Assembly (NCBI GenBank): GCA_965203045.1
Contig: OZ241850.1
Span: forward strand, 930,001-994,000
DNA length: 64,000 nucleotides
Direction of reading: 5' to 3'
Origin: G965203045 sp965203045
GTDB taxonomy: Bacteria > Pseudomonadota > Gammaproteobacteria > PS1 > Pseudothioglobaceae
The position numbers and the translations under genes are program-made. How positions within the stretch are numbered: position 1 is the first letter of the stretch; every line of letters starts with the position of its first letter. The notes under the pieces are model-generated. The model made no database searches, was not told the origin of the DNA, and saw only the letters and a program-made list of their open reading frames with translations. Below, piece after piece: positions 30,197-38,236 of the stretch.

Positions 30197-30975
30197 ATTA
30201 ATATCATAAGCGCAAACACTGGCACAGCAGCAGTATAACTATCAATTCTATCTAAAATGCCGCCATGACCAGGCAAGATATTGCCACTATTTTTTAAATC
30301 GGCATAACGTTTATATGTACTTATGTATAAATCTCCTACGATAGTGGCAACAATGGTAGCAAATAATAATAAGTATTGCCAAAATTGCCAAGCTGTGCCA
30401 ATAAAAAATGTCCAAGTAATCAATACCATAAGCGCTAATAATATACCGCCAATTGCGCCTTCTGTGGTTTTATTTGGGCTGATTTTGGGCACTAATTTAT
30501 GTTTGCCAAAGGCTTTACCCGCAAAATAAGCGCCAATATCAGCGCTACTTACCAACAGCACTAATAAAATCAATTGTGTTGGGACTACGGATTGTAATAT
30601 AACACTGAGGGTAAAAAATGGCACTAGTAATAATAAACCGCTAACTACTTTAATCCAAACCTGTTGCCAAATAAATTTTGACTGCGGATAAAAAATAATA
30701 AAAACAAAATTAGCTAGCCAAAAAAGCGCCATCAATACAATAGCGGTAGCAACTAGGTCAATTTTTACTACAGAACTTGCTAACATCAGCGCTAAAAATA
30801 ATAGTAAAACAAACCATATTGGCCTATTAAACTGAGATAGCCTAGACCATTCAAAACTTGCTAATAAAGTTATAAGTAGTAGCAGTAATTGAAAAAAATA
30901 GCTAGGAAGATAATAAATAGCGCCAATAATAAGCGGGGCTATAACAATACTGGTAATAAAGCGAATACGTAGCAT
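30193..30975 (-). CDS. cdsA: Phosphatidate cytidylyltransferase
   Basis: This inner-membrane enzyme makes CDP-diacylglycerol from phosphatidate and CTP for phospholipid synthesis. The 260-residue protein has about seven hydrophobic segments and the family signature near the C-terminus (DLYISTYKRYADLKNSGNILPGHGGILDRID, positions ~210-240 of the protein), plus GAYFAGKAFGKHKL and SPNKTTEGAIGG. It lies 20 bp downstream of tsf; pyrH, frr and uppS, which usually separate these two genes, are absent here. Confidence 0.95.
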   Translation of the reverse strand: MLRIRFITSIVIAPLIIGAIYYLPSYFFQLLLLLITLLASFEWSRLSQFNRPIWFVLLLFLALMLASSVVKIDLVATAIVLMALFWLANFVFIIFYPQSKFIWQQVWIKVVSGLLLLVPFFTLSVILQSVVPTQLILLVLLVSSADIGAYFAGKAFGKHKLVPKISPNKTTEGAIGGILLALMVLITWTFFIGTAWQFWQYLLLFATIVATIVGDLYISTYKRYADLKNSGNILPGHGGILDRIDSYTAAVPVFALMILI

Positions 30976-30995
30976 AATAAAATGCTCACTAAGGC

Positions 30996-31877
30996 TTACT
31001 CACTTTTGGCTTGTGCCATTACTTCTGCGCGGAAGTCGGTTTGTTGTTTTTCAATACCCTCGCCTATCTCATAGCGCATAAAAGATAAAACTTGGGCATT
31101 ATGTTGGGCTAGTAATTTTTTCACATCTAAATCGGGGTTTTTGATAAAAGGCTGGCCATATAAGGTAATTGCGGCTATAAACTTTTGTATTTTACCACTA
31201 ATCATTTTTTGGATAATATTATCGGCTTTGCCGCTTTTTTTTGCTTGTTCAATAAAAATAGATTTTTCATGCTCCAACACTGCTTGTGGCACCTCTGTTG
31301 CGGATATATACTGTGGACTACTAGCTGCTATGTGCATGGCGATATCTTTTGCTAAATCCTCATTTTTGGTATCCAAAACACTTACACTAGCAATGCGATT
31401 GCCATGCTGATACACACCTAAGACACCATCATCTATGCTGGTTGCAAATAGGCGACGAATGGCGATATTCTCACCTATTTTAGCAACTAAATTTTCGCGC
31501 AAATCAGCAACACTGATGCCGTCTGTATTGTTTAGCGCAGTTAGTTCGGTGGCATTATTAATATTGTTGTTAATGGCTAGGTTGGTTAATTCGGTTATAA
31601 ATTTTTGAAAATCATTACTTTTGGTAACAAAGTCGGTTTCTGAGTTTATCTCTAATAGGATAGCGCGCTTTTTATCAGGGCTAAGTGCTGCCTTTACTAC
31701 TCCTTCGGCTGCTATGCGAGACGATTTTTTAGCTGCTTTGGCAGCGCCACTTGCGCGCATTAAGTCAATAGCTGCTTCTAAATTGCCATTTGTCTTTATC
31801 AAAGCTTTTTTGCAATCCATCATTCCAGCGCCGCTGCGTTGTCTTAATTCTTTTATTAAACTTGTGGTAATTGCCAT
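30996..31877 (-). CDS. tsf: Translation elongation factor Ts
   Basis: EF-Ts exchanges GDP for GTP on EF-Tu. The 293 residues begin with the family's LIKELRQRSGAGMMDCKKAL and continue with the UBA-like helix and EINSETDFVTKSNDF; the C-terminal KMISGKIQKF segment is present. The gene is separated from rpsB by the inserted darT/darG pair. Its Shine-Dalgarno AGGAG lies within the last codons of darG, and the ATG is 3 bp after the darG stop, so its translation may be coupled to darG. Confidence 0.97.
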   Translation of the reverse strand: MAITTSLIKELRQRSGAGMMDCKKALIKTNGNLEAAIDLMRASGAAKAAKKSSRIAAEGVVKAALSPDKKRAILLEINSETDFVTKSNDFQKFITELTNLAINNNINNATELTALNNTDGISVADLRENLVAKIGENIAIRRLFATSIDDGVLGVYQHGNRIASVSVLDTKNEDLAKDIAMHIAASSPQYISATEVPQAVLEHEKSIFIEQAKKSGKADNIIQKMISGKIQKFIAAITLYGQPFIKNPDLDVKKLLAQHNAQVLSFMRYEIGEGIEKQQTDFRAEVMAQAKSE

Positions 31878-31880
31878 TAT

Positions 31881-32651
31881 TTATTCTCCTAAATTACTAT
31901 GATTTTCATCACTGGTTGCGGTTATTTTTGGCTTTGTGGTATTTTCATAATTTTTAATAAAATAAAAAGACTTTTCAATAGACTTAGTACCAATGCCTTT
32001 TACTCTTGATAATCCACTTAGACTATTAATATCATCTCTTTGTTTTAAGGTTGTCCTTATTTTGTTAATATAGTCTATCCTTAGTTTTGAGTGTTTTTTA
32101 ATAACTTTTATATCTAAATTTAGGAACTTATCCTTAAAGTATTCATATAAATCATCTTTTGCGTTGGGGTCAAAATGCCATATTTGGACGGGAATATTTA
32201 GTTGCTCTAAGTATTTTGTCATGACTTTAATGGATTGCTTTTCATCTAGACCTCCTTGGTCCACTCCAAGCAAGGGAAATGCAATAGATGTTATCTTTTT
32301 TTGCTTGTAGGTGGTTAGTAATTTTTGTAGCCCTTTTTCTAAATACTCAATTTTTGTTGGATACTTCCAATGTTTTTTAGTTGGAAAATTTAGAACATAT
32401 TGATAGTGTTTATTATTACCTGTGGATTTATGTATCCATTTGTTATCGTCCTTTGTTAATTTATATATCCATAAGTTACCAATAGCCATTGATTTATTGC
32501 TACAAAAGTGTTTGTATTTATCAAACATTTTAGGAAATCTAAGTTTAAACTCATAAGCAATGCCAGCACCCATAACCCCAACACAATTGATTGTATTGAC
32601 AATTGTTTGGGTTGTTGTTGTAAAAATATTACCTTCTTTAGCTTCTATCAT
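31881..32651 (-). CDS. darG: DarG-type macrodomain antitoxin (DNA ADP-ribosylglycohydrolase)
   Basis: A 256-residue cytoplasmic protein. Residues ~1-160 form a DarG-class macrodomain: loop 1 [15 protein letters not shown] (18-32), the segment NFPTKKHWK (88-96) with the candidate catalytic Lys92, and loop 2 [12 protein letters not shown] (125-136). In known DarTG systems this domain removes ADP-ribose from thymine bases modified by DarT. The C-terminal ~95 residues have a helix-hairpin-helix-like stretch ([17 protein letters not shown], ~212-228) and are shorter than the C-terminal domain I expect in long DarG proteins. The ATG overlaps the toxin stop by 14 bp. The base composition is clearly poorer in GC than flanking ribosomal genes, suggesting transfer. 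Confidence 0.88.
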   Translation of the reverse strand: MIEAKEGNIFTTTTQTIVNTINCVGVMGAGIAYEFKLRFPKMFDKYKHFCSNKSMAIGNLWIYKLTKDDNKWIHKSTGNNKHYQYVLNFPTKKHWKYPTKIEYLEKGLQKLLTTYKQKKITSIAFPLLGVDQGGLDEKQSIKVMTKYLEQLNIPVQIWHFDPNAKDDLYEYFKDKFLNLDIKVIKKHSKLRIDYINKIRTTLKQRDDINSLSGLSRVKGIGTKSIEKSFYFIKNYENTTKPKITATSDENHSNLGE

Positions 32652-33339
32652 TTTGGTAAGACTTTAATTTTTTGCCATCAACAAAATATTGTTCACATTT
32701 TTTTATCACAGCATTAGTGCTGAAATTTTTTGCTATAATTGACTGCGCAATATCATCATTCTGACAACAAATAAACTTGATTTTATCTTTGTGAATCTCA
32801 TTTGGTATTAAGGTTTCAGCCATTAACTTCGCTTTTAACTCTGCGTTTTTTAGGTCATCTTTTAACTCTACTTCTTTGCCCCCCCAATATTTTTCATAAA
32901 TATTAGCTTTACCTTCTGCAAAAACATCACTCTGGTTAATAAAACTATCATCTAAAAGCTTTTCTATATCTCCTTCGTATTTAACATAGTTTGTAGCAGC
33001 ATTTTTGTTGGTAAAAACGATTTTATCTTCAAGCATTATATTCTTATCAAATCCTAAAATAATTATCTTTTCTTTTTTTTCTATTTGAATCCTAGACAGC
33101 ATTGGATTGTGTGGGTTAAAATAAAGAGGCACATAATCGTGTAGCCATTTCCCATAAATGCTCTCTCGTTTTCTTCTACGTTTTTGCACCTCTTCATCAC
33201 TTATATCGTGATAACTTATATCAGTACGTTTAATATCGTTATGTGATAACAAATTATGTTTTAGAATACTTTCCAAATTGTCCAAGTGCGTTATATAAAA
33301 AAGATATTCAATATTTTTTAAATTACCTTTATTTAACAC
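32638..33339 (-). other. darT: DarT toxin domain of the S2 fusion, with alternative GTG start
   Basis: This marks the toxin part of the fused gene. The GTG at 33339-33337 (Val297) is the only in-frame alternative initiation codon at the right place (about 14 residues before YITH). The bases before it (GCGGATAAAAAAGTTAAAG...) show no AGGAG-like site, so free DarT would be made poorly, if at all. The toxin part shares the low GC of darG, while the Ala/Lys/Pro tail upstream looks like the host gene. Confidence 0.7.
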
Positions 33340-34227
33340 CGAACTATCTTTAACTTTTTTATCCGCTGCTGATTCTTTTGCTTCTGAGGTTGCTGCTGGT
33401 TTTTTTGTCTTGGATTTTGGCGCTGATGTTTCTGCTTTAGGCTCTGCTGCTGGTTGTTGTGCTACTGGTTTTGTCTCTTTTGGTTTTGAAGTGTCAACAC
33501 TGGTTTTTTTGACAATTTCTACTGTATCTTCCTCTTCACTGGTTAAAAGACTTGCCTTAGTTGCTAGAATAATATTGGCAACCTCACGCGCATAAAGGCC
33601 AATGGAGCGGATAGAATCATCGTTGCCGGGAATGATATAGTCAATACCATCGGGATTGTAATTAGTATCAACCACAGCAACAATGGGGATACCTAGTTTT
33701 TTTGCTTCTTTAACAGCAATTTTTTCATAGCCAATATCTATTACAAATAATACATCGGGTACATTGGTTAATTCTTTAATACCTCCTAGGCTGTGTTCTA
33801 ATTTTTCCATCTCTCTTTGCATCATCAAGCCTTCTCTTTTACTCATTTGTTCAAAGTTATCTTCGGCTAGTAATTCTAAGTCTCTTAGACGTTTAATAGA
33901 AGCTTTGATGGTCTTGTAATTAGTCATCATACCACCTAGCCAGCGATGGTTAACATAAGGTGAGCCGCATCTTAGAGCCTCAGCTTTGATAATACTGGTT
34001 GCGGCGCGTTTAGTGCCGACAAAAAGCACATTTTTACCGTCTGCGACTGCTTGACTGATAAAATTTAGCGCTTCATTAAATAAAGGCAGTGTTTTTTCAA
34101 GATTAATAATGTGGATATTATTACGGATACCATAAATATAGGGCGCCATTTTAGGATGCCAAAAACGTGAACGATGTCCAAAATGAACGCCGCACTCCAG
34201 CATAGTTTTCATTCTAATAGTTGTCAT
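32638..34227 (-). CDS. rpsB: Ribosomal protein S2 fused in frame to a DarT DNA ADP-ribosyltransferase toxin
   Basis: A single 529-codon frame after a good ribosome-binding site (AAGGAG). Residues 1-~225 are a complete S2: [60 protein letters not shown] and [13 protein letters not shown]. Residues ~226-300 are a Lys/Ala/Pro/Thr-rich, probably disordered tail. Residues ~301-529 are a DarT domain: [13 protein letters not shown] with the His-x-x-Asn pair H314/N317, an Arg-rich helix at ~349-354, [14 protein letters not shown], and LMAETLIP carrying the expected catalytic Glu471. DarT adds ADP-ribose to thymidine in single-stranded DNA. No stop codon and no internal Met lies between the S2 fold and DarT; the only alternative start is GTG at 33339 without a Shine-Dalgarno. 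S2 alone is normally ~240-260 residues. Confidence 0.88.
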   Translation of the reverse strand: MTTIRMKTMLECGVHFGHRSRFWHPKMAPYIYGIRNNIHIINLEKTLPLFNEALNFISQAVADGKNVLFVGTKRAATSIIKAEALRCGSPYVNHRWLGGMMTNYKTIKASIKRLRDLELLAEDNFEQMSKREGLMMQREMEKLEHSLGGIKELTNVPDVLFVIDIGYEKIAVKEAKKLGIPIVAVVDTNYNPDGIDYIIPGNDDSIRSIGLYAREVANIILATKASLLTSEEEDTVEIVKKTSVDTSKPKETKPVAQQPAAEPKAETSAPKSKTKKPAATSEAKESAADKKVKDSSVLNKGNLKNIEYLFYITHLDNLESILKHNLLSHNDIKRTDISYHDISDEEVQKRRRKRESIYGKWLHDYVPLYFNPHNPMLSRIQIEKKEKIIILGFDKNIMLEDKIVFTNKNAATNYVKYEGDIEKLLDDSFINQSDVFAEGKANIYEKYWGGKEVELKDDLKNAELKAKLMAETLIPNEIHKDKIKFICCQNDDIAQSIIAKNFSTNAVIKKCEQYFVDGKKLKSYQNDRS

Positions 34228-34265
34228 AAAACTCCTTTGGGTTATACTTCTACAACCTAATCAAA

Positions 34266-34296
34266 CTAGTAATTTTACTAGCACCCTGATTGTCAA
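34266..34296 (-). promoter_or_regulatory. TTGACA box and adjoining palindrome upstream of rpsB-darT
   Basis: On the minus strand a perfect TTGACA (34296-34291) is followed by the inverted repeat CTAGTAA-AA-TTACTAG (34281-34266), which would overlay the -10 region. A -10 hexamer at the ideal spacing is poor. The palindrome could be an operator or a small transcript hairpin. The start codon is 39 bp further on. The assignment rests on pattern only. Confidence 0.35.
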
Positions 34297-34353
34297 GCTA
34301 GACAGAACTTGAGGTCGTATGCTACATTAAAAGTGGTGTATTATCCCATAATG

Positions 34354-34382
34354 TTGTTTTAATAATTATACTAAAATATAAC
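34354..34382 (+). promoter_or_regulatory. Candidate sigma-70 promoter of glmU
   Basis: TTGTTT (34354-34359), a 17-bp spacer and TATAAC (34377-34382), with the ATG at 34396. This would give a very short leader, and no ribosome-binding site is apparent, so the mRNA may be nearly leaderless. Confidence 0.35.
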
Positions 34383-34395
34383 ATTTTTAAAAATA

Positions 34396-35757
34396 ATGAC
34401 AATCCAAACTATAATACTTGCTGCAGGTTTAGGTAAACGTATGTGTTCCAAATCGCCTAAGGTGCTACAAACTTTAGCGGGTAAGCCCTTACTTGTTTAT
34501 GTGCTAAATTGCGTCCAAAGTATAACTACCACTGTCCATATTATCTGTGGTGGTAACAAGCAGTTATTACAACAAAATTTTGCCAATAGTAATATTAATT
34601 GGATAAGTCAGCCTAGGCAATTAGGCACCGCCGATGCGGTTAGCTGCGCGCTACCACATATTGATGATAATGATGATGTAGTGTTGATTTTATATGGCGA
34701 TGTTCCCTTAATTAAAGCAAAAACATTAAAACAACTAATTCATAAGGCAAAAAAAGCAGGAGTTTGTTTACTTAGCGCTAAATTAGATAATCCTGATGGT
34801 TATGGACGTATGGTGCGCAATACAAATAATCAAGTGTGTAAAATTATTGAACAAAAGAATGCTGATACAAAAACTCTAGCCATTAATGAAGTAAATACTG
34901 GTATTATGGCGGTAGCGGCAAATTTATTACATAAATATTTACCCAAAATTAAGGCTGATAATGAGTGTAGGGAGTTTTATCTTACTGATTTGGTAAAACT
35001 ACTTGTTAAAGATAATATTATAATTGATGCACTACTTTGTGCTGATGAAGTGGAGGTTGCAGGCGTGAATGATAAACAACAACTAGCCCAATTAGAAAGA
35101 AAATATCAACAACAGCTAGCGGCAAAATTCAGTCAAAATGGTTTACAGCTATTAGACCCAAATCGTTTTGATTGTCGTGGTAATTTAACATTTAATAATG
35201 ATTGTGTGATTGATATTAATGTTATTATTAAGGGCGATGTTAAATTAGGCAACAATGTTATTATTGAGGCAAACTGTATTGTTAGCGATTGTGTAATTGG
35301 CGATAATTGCCATATTTACCCTAACTCTATTTTAGAAAATGCTATTTTAGAAAAAGACGTCCAAGTAGGACCCTTTGCCAGAATACGTCCCCAAACTAAG
35401 CTTAGTAGTAATAGCAAAATAGGCAATTTTGTGGAGGTGAAAAAATCTTTAATCGGTAGTGGTAGCAAGGTTAATCACTTGAGTTATATTGGCGATAGCA
35501 CCATTGGCAATAAAGTCAATATTGGCGCTGGAGTTATTACTTGTAATTATGATGGTGTCAATAAACATCAATCCCATATCGGCGATAATGCTTTTATTGG
35601 TTCTAATACTGCTTTGATAGCCCCGCTTAAAATCGGTCAAAATGCCACTATTGGCGCTGGTTCTGCTATTACTAAAGACGTTGCTGATAACCAATTAGGC
35701 TTAAGCCGCGCTCAACAATTAAATAGCAAAAAATATAAACGTTCACAAAAGGCTTAA
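34396..35757 (+). CDS. glmU: Bifunctional GlcN-1-P acetyltransferase / GlcNAc-1-P uridylyltransferase
   Basis: GlmU makes UDP-GlcNAc, precursor of peptidoglycan and LPS. The 453 residues carry an N-terminal uridylyltransferase with LAAGLGKRMCSKSPKVLQ, QLGTADAV and YGDVPL, then a left-handed beta-helix acetyltransferase of hexapeptide repeats (IGDNCHIYPNSILENA, IGNFVEVKKS) with the active-site stretch NYDGVNKHQSHIGDNAFIGS. The length is typical. It is divergent from rpsB. Confidence 0.97.
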   Translation: MTIQTIILAAGLGKRMCSKSPKVLQTLAGKPLLVYVLNCVQSITTTVHIICGGNKQLLQQNFANSNINWISQPRQLGTADAVSCALPHIDDNDDVVLILYGDVPLIKAKTLKQLIHKAKKAGVCLLSAKLDNPDGYGRMVRNTNNQVCKIIEQKNADTKTLAINEVNTGIMAVAANLLHKYLPKIKADNECREFYLTDLVKLLVKDNIIIDALLCADEVEVAGVNDKQQLAQLERKYQQQLAAKFSQNGLQLLDPNRFDCRGNLTFNNDCVIDINVIIKGDVKLGNNVIIEANCIVSDCVIGDNCHIYPNSILENAILEKDVQVGPFARIRPQTKLSSNSKIGNFVEVKKSLIGSGSKVNHLSYIGDSTIGNKVNIGAGVITCNYDGVNKHQSHIGDNAFIGSNTALIAPLKIGQNATIGAGSAITKDVADNQLGLSRAQQLNSKKYKRSQKA

Positions 35758-35770
35758 ACCTCTAAGTATT

Positions 35771-36496
35771 ATGATTAAAAAATATATTTATCCAACTTAT
35801 GAGATGATTGTTATTTATCATCTGGGCTCTCTAAATAATTCTTTACATATTATTGGTGATAAAAAAACTCAGCAAGCGTGTGTGATTGACCCTGCTTGGG
35901 ATTTTAATTTATTGATTGAAGTTGCTCAGCAACACGGGTTTAAAATTAATAAAATATGGCTTACTCATTGGCATCCAGACCATACAAACGCAACCGATGC
36001 CTTAGTTCAAAAAACTGGGGCTAGGGTTTATGCTGGGAAAAATGAAAAACATTATTTACGTATTATTAATACTCCTATTAACTTTTTAGACGATGGACAA
36101 ATTATCAATATTGGCAAAACAAAGGCTGAGGTAATTTATACTCCCGGGCATACTACTGGCGGTGTATGCTATTTGCTAAAGCATGATTTAATTACTGGTG
36201 ATACGCTTTTTATTTATGGCGCTGGCCATTGCATTCTACCCGGGGCTGATTCACAGCAACTTTTTACCAGTATGCAACGTATTAAAAGTCTAGATGATGA
36301 TGTTTTTGTGCGCTGTGGGCACGACTATGGTTGTAAACTGACCACCACCTTAGGAGAACAAAAACGGCACAATCCTTTTTTATTTATTGATAATAAAGAG
36401 GATTTTATTCGTTATCGTGAACATGTCCATGATAAAACTCGCCAATACCCAATGGAGGCAATGACAGCTGAGGATGTTAAACAATTATTAGCATGA
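35771..36496 (+). CDS. Metallo-beta-lactamase-fold hydrolase, glyoxalase II / persulfide-dioxygenase-like
   Basis: A 241-residue cytoplasmic protein. The dinuclear-metal motif THWHPDHTNATDAL (HxHxDH), the second His in TPGHTTGGVCY, the Asp in ITGDTLFIYGAGHC and the late His in VRCGHDYG are all present. The GDTLF...GAGHC layout and the LGEQKRHNPFL ending fit glyoxalase II-like enzymes; persulfide dioxygenases (ETHE1/Blh type) share this fold and would suit a sulfur oxidizer, but I cannot separate them by eye. An in-frame Met at 35804 is an alternative start; neither site has a strong Shine-Dalgarno. It overlaps nadD by ATGA. Confidence 0.82.
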   Translation: MIKKYIYPTYEMIVIYHLGSLNNSLHIIGDKKTQQACVIDPAWDFNLLIEVAQQHGFKINKIWLTHWHPDHTNATDALVQKTGARVYAGKNEKHYLRIINTPINFLDDGQIINIGKTKAEVIYTPGHTTGGVCYLLKHDLITGDTLFIYGAGHCILPGADSQQLFTSMQRIKSLDDDVFVRCGHDYGCKLTTTLGEQKRHNPFLFIDNKEDFIRYREHVHDKTRQYPMEAMTAEDVKQLLA

Positions 36497-37101
36497 TTGG
36501 TATTTTTGGCGGTGGGTTTGACCCTATTCATAATGGACACATTGCCTGTATTGAAGTAGCGTTAGCTAGTCTTGTGTTAGATAGACTCTATTTATTGCCT
36601 TATAGTAAATCTCTTGACAAAAGCGAGCCTTATTTTGCGACTAATATAAGACTGGATTTGCTAAAATTAGCAGTTAAACCATATAAAAAAGTGGCAATAG
36701 ATAGCCAAGAAATTATCAAAAATTCCCCAAGCTATACTATTGATACTTTAAGAAATATTTATAGTCAAAATCAAAATCAAATTATTATTTTGCTAATGGG
36801 TGTAGATAGTTTTAATACACTGGCTAGTTGGAAGCATTATCGGCAAATAGCAAAATACTGCCATATTGGTATTTTTAACCGTCCCAATTACAAATTACAA
36901 ACCACATATAATTTTGAATTGATAGCCACTAGTTCTGCGTTATTACAAAAAAAGCGCGGTTTATTATTTGTTTTGCAAAAACCAGCAGTTGAGCTATCTA
37001 GTAGTTTGGTGCGCACAAAGATAAAAAAAGCCCAAAACTTAGACAAATTATTACCAGTTCAAGTTAGCGCCTATATAAGCGCGGTAAATAGCAAGAATTA
37101 G
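36493..37101 (+). CDS. nadD: Nicotinate-nucleotide adenylyltransferase
   Basis: NadD converts nicotinate mononucleotide to deamido-NAD in NAD synthesis. The 202-residue protein has the nucleotidyltransferase signature FGGGFDPIHNGHI at the N-terminus, the LPYSKSLDKSEPYF substrate loop, SPSYTIDTLRNI, and the C-terminal ISSxxVR-type motif as LSSSLVRTKIKK. It starts inside the stop of the upstream hydrolase gene. Convergent with the LysR gene. Confidence 0.93.
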   Translation: MIGIFGGGFDPIHNGHIACIEVALASLVLDRLYLLPYSKSLDKSEPYFATNIRLDLLKLAVKPYKKVAIDSQEIIKNSPSYTIDTLRNIYSQNQNQIIILLMGVDSFNTLASWKHYRQIAKYCHIGIFNRPNYKLQTTYNFELIATSSALLQKKRGLLFVLQKPAVELSSSLVRTKIKKAQNLDKLLPVQVSAYISAVNSKN

Positions 37102-37119
37102 CTTTAAATGTTAGCTAAT
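37097..37119. terminator. Small inverted repeat between convergent nadD and the LysR gene
   Basis: ATTAGCT (37097-37103) and AGCTAAT (37113-37119) form a 7-bp stem with a 9-nt loop. No T run follows, so it is only a weak terminator candidate. Confidence 0.3.
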
Positions 37120-37120
37120 A

Positions 37121-38074
37121 TTAATCATTTATGCAAGGGGTTAATTTTATTCTAGGGATTTTTTTATGTTCACCACTAGACCAACGGTTAGCTAGCTTAA
37201 TAAAAGCCGAGCAAGCAAAACTTTTATAACCTTCCTTACGATGAATTATACTAACCGCTCTACGTGATAGTTTTGGACTAAAAGCAATAGTATGCAAGCC
37301 ACACTGAGTATTGATAATACTACCGGGCAGGACCGTTGATAATGGCCCCATTTGTACCATTTCTATTATCATCCTCAGCGAGTTGGTCTCTACCGATATA
37401 TTAGGTTGGATATTATATCTATTACAATAATTGTCTATTAATTGTCGTAGCATAAAGCTATTATTAAATAGCGCTAACGATTGTTGGGCAAAGCCTTTTA
37501 AGTTGATTGTTTTTTTATTGGCATAAGCATTTTTGTTGCCAACCACAAAATACAGGTCTTCTTCAAAAAGTCGCAGAATTTCTAACTCGCTCGAATGCGC
37601 GCTATTTGTAAGCGCATCACTAAAAACAATGCCAATATCAATATCACCATCAACCACAGCCGTTTCAATTTTGCTTTGTACCATCTCTAGCGGGTTTAAG
37701 AAAACATTGGGATAGCTGGTGTGAAAATTTTCTAATAAACAACAGACTAAATGGTCAGCAATTGGCGCTAGTCCTAAGTGCAAAGAGCCGCTGTTTAGGT
37801 TTTTTACATCGTGAATAGCAAGCATACCCGCGTCTAAATCTTTCCAAGCTCGACGCGCGTATCGCACATAAACTTTACCGGAGTTGGTTAGGCGTATTGT
37901 CTTTCCAGAACGGTCTAGTAATATTGATTGTAATGAATCTTCTAGTTTTTTGATTTGTTGTGATAGCGCTGGTTGGGATACATATAGTGCTTCAGCCGCA
38001 TGAGTAAAACTACCATATTCGGCAACGGCAATTAAGTATTGCAGGGAGCGTGGGAAAATATTTTTACTATTCAT
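37121..38074 (-). CDS. LysR-family transcription regulator, CynR-like
   Basis: A 317-residue regulator with N-terminal winged helix-turn-helix (LIAVAEYGSFTHAAEALYVSQPALSQQIKKLE) and periplasmic-binding-like effector domain. Segments such as DRSGKTIRLTNSGKVYVRYA, AIHDVKNLNSGSLHLGLAP, KIETAVVDGDIDIGIVF and LSTVLPG follow the pattern I know from E. coli CynR, the activator of the cyanate operon. It is divergent from the thiocyanate-hydrolase-like operon and is probably its regulator; the effector may be thiocyanate, cyanate or a related anion. That is inferred from similarity and position. A general CysB/CbbR-type regulator is less likely. Confidence 0.85.
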   Translation of the reverse strand: MNSKNIFPRSLQYLIAVAEYGSFTHAAEALYVSQPALSQQIKKLEDSLQSILLDRSGKTIRLTNSGKVYVRYARRAWKDLDAGMLAIHDVKNLNSGSLHLGLAPIADHLVCCLLENFHTSYPNVFLNPLEMVQSKIETAVVDGDIDIGIVFSDALTNSAHSSELEILRLFEEDLYFVVGNKNAYANKKTINLKGFAQQSLALFNNSFMLRQLIDNYCNRYNIQPNISVETNSLRMIIEMVQMGPLSTVLPGSIINTQCGLHTIAFSPKLSRRAVSIIHRKEGYKSFACSAFIKLANRWSSGEHKKIPRIKLTPCIND

Positions 38075-38095
38075 ATCATAATATATATAACTAAT

Positions 38096-38152
38096 TCTTA
38101 TAAGGCTAATAATAACACAATATTAGACAAAAAGGATATGTTATACGATAAT
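38096..38152 (+). promoter_or_regulatory. Promoter of the scn island with a LysR-type operator
   Basis: TAGACA (38124-38129), a 17-bp spacer and GATAAT (38147-38152) form a good sigma-70 promoter; transcription would start near 38159 with a ~78-nt leader. Just upstream is the 8-bp palindrome CTTATAAG (38097-38104) inside a T-N11-A element (38096-38108), about 57 bp before the predicted start, where LysR activators normally bind. The leader also has a triplicated AATTC block (AATTCAATTCAATTCAATTT). Confidence 0.5.
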
Positions 38153-38236
38153 GCAATTGTGTTGATTTAGATTAATGATGTTTTAGGACACAAATTCAAT
38201 TCAATTCAATTTTTATTTTAACTAGGCTATAACATA

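Noticed and set aside
33337..33345. Independent darT gene starting at GTG 33339 with rpsB ending normally
   Set aside because: No stop codon separates S2 from DarT and no Shine-Dalgarno precedes the GTG. Kept only as an alternative start, not as a separate gene.
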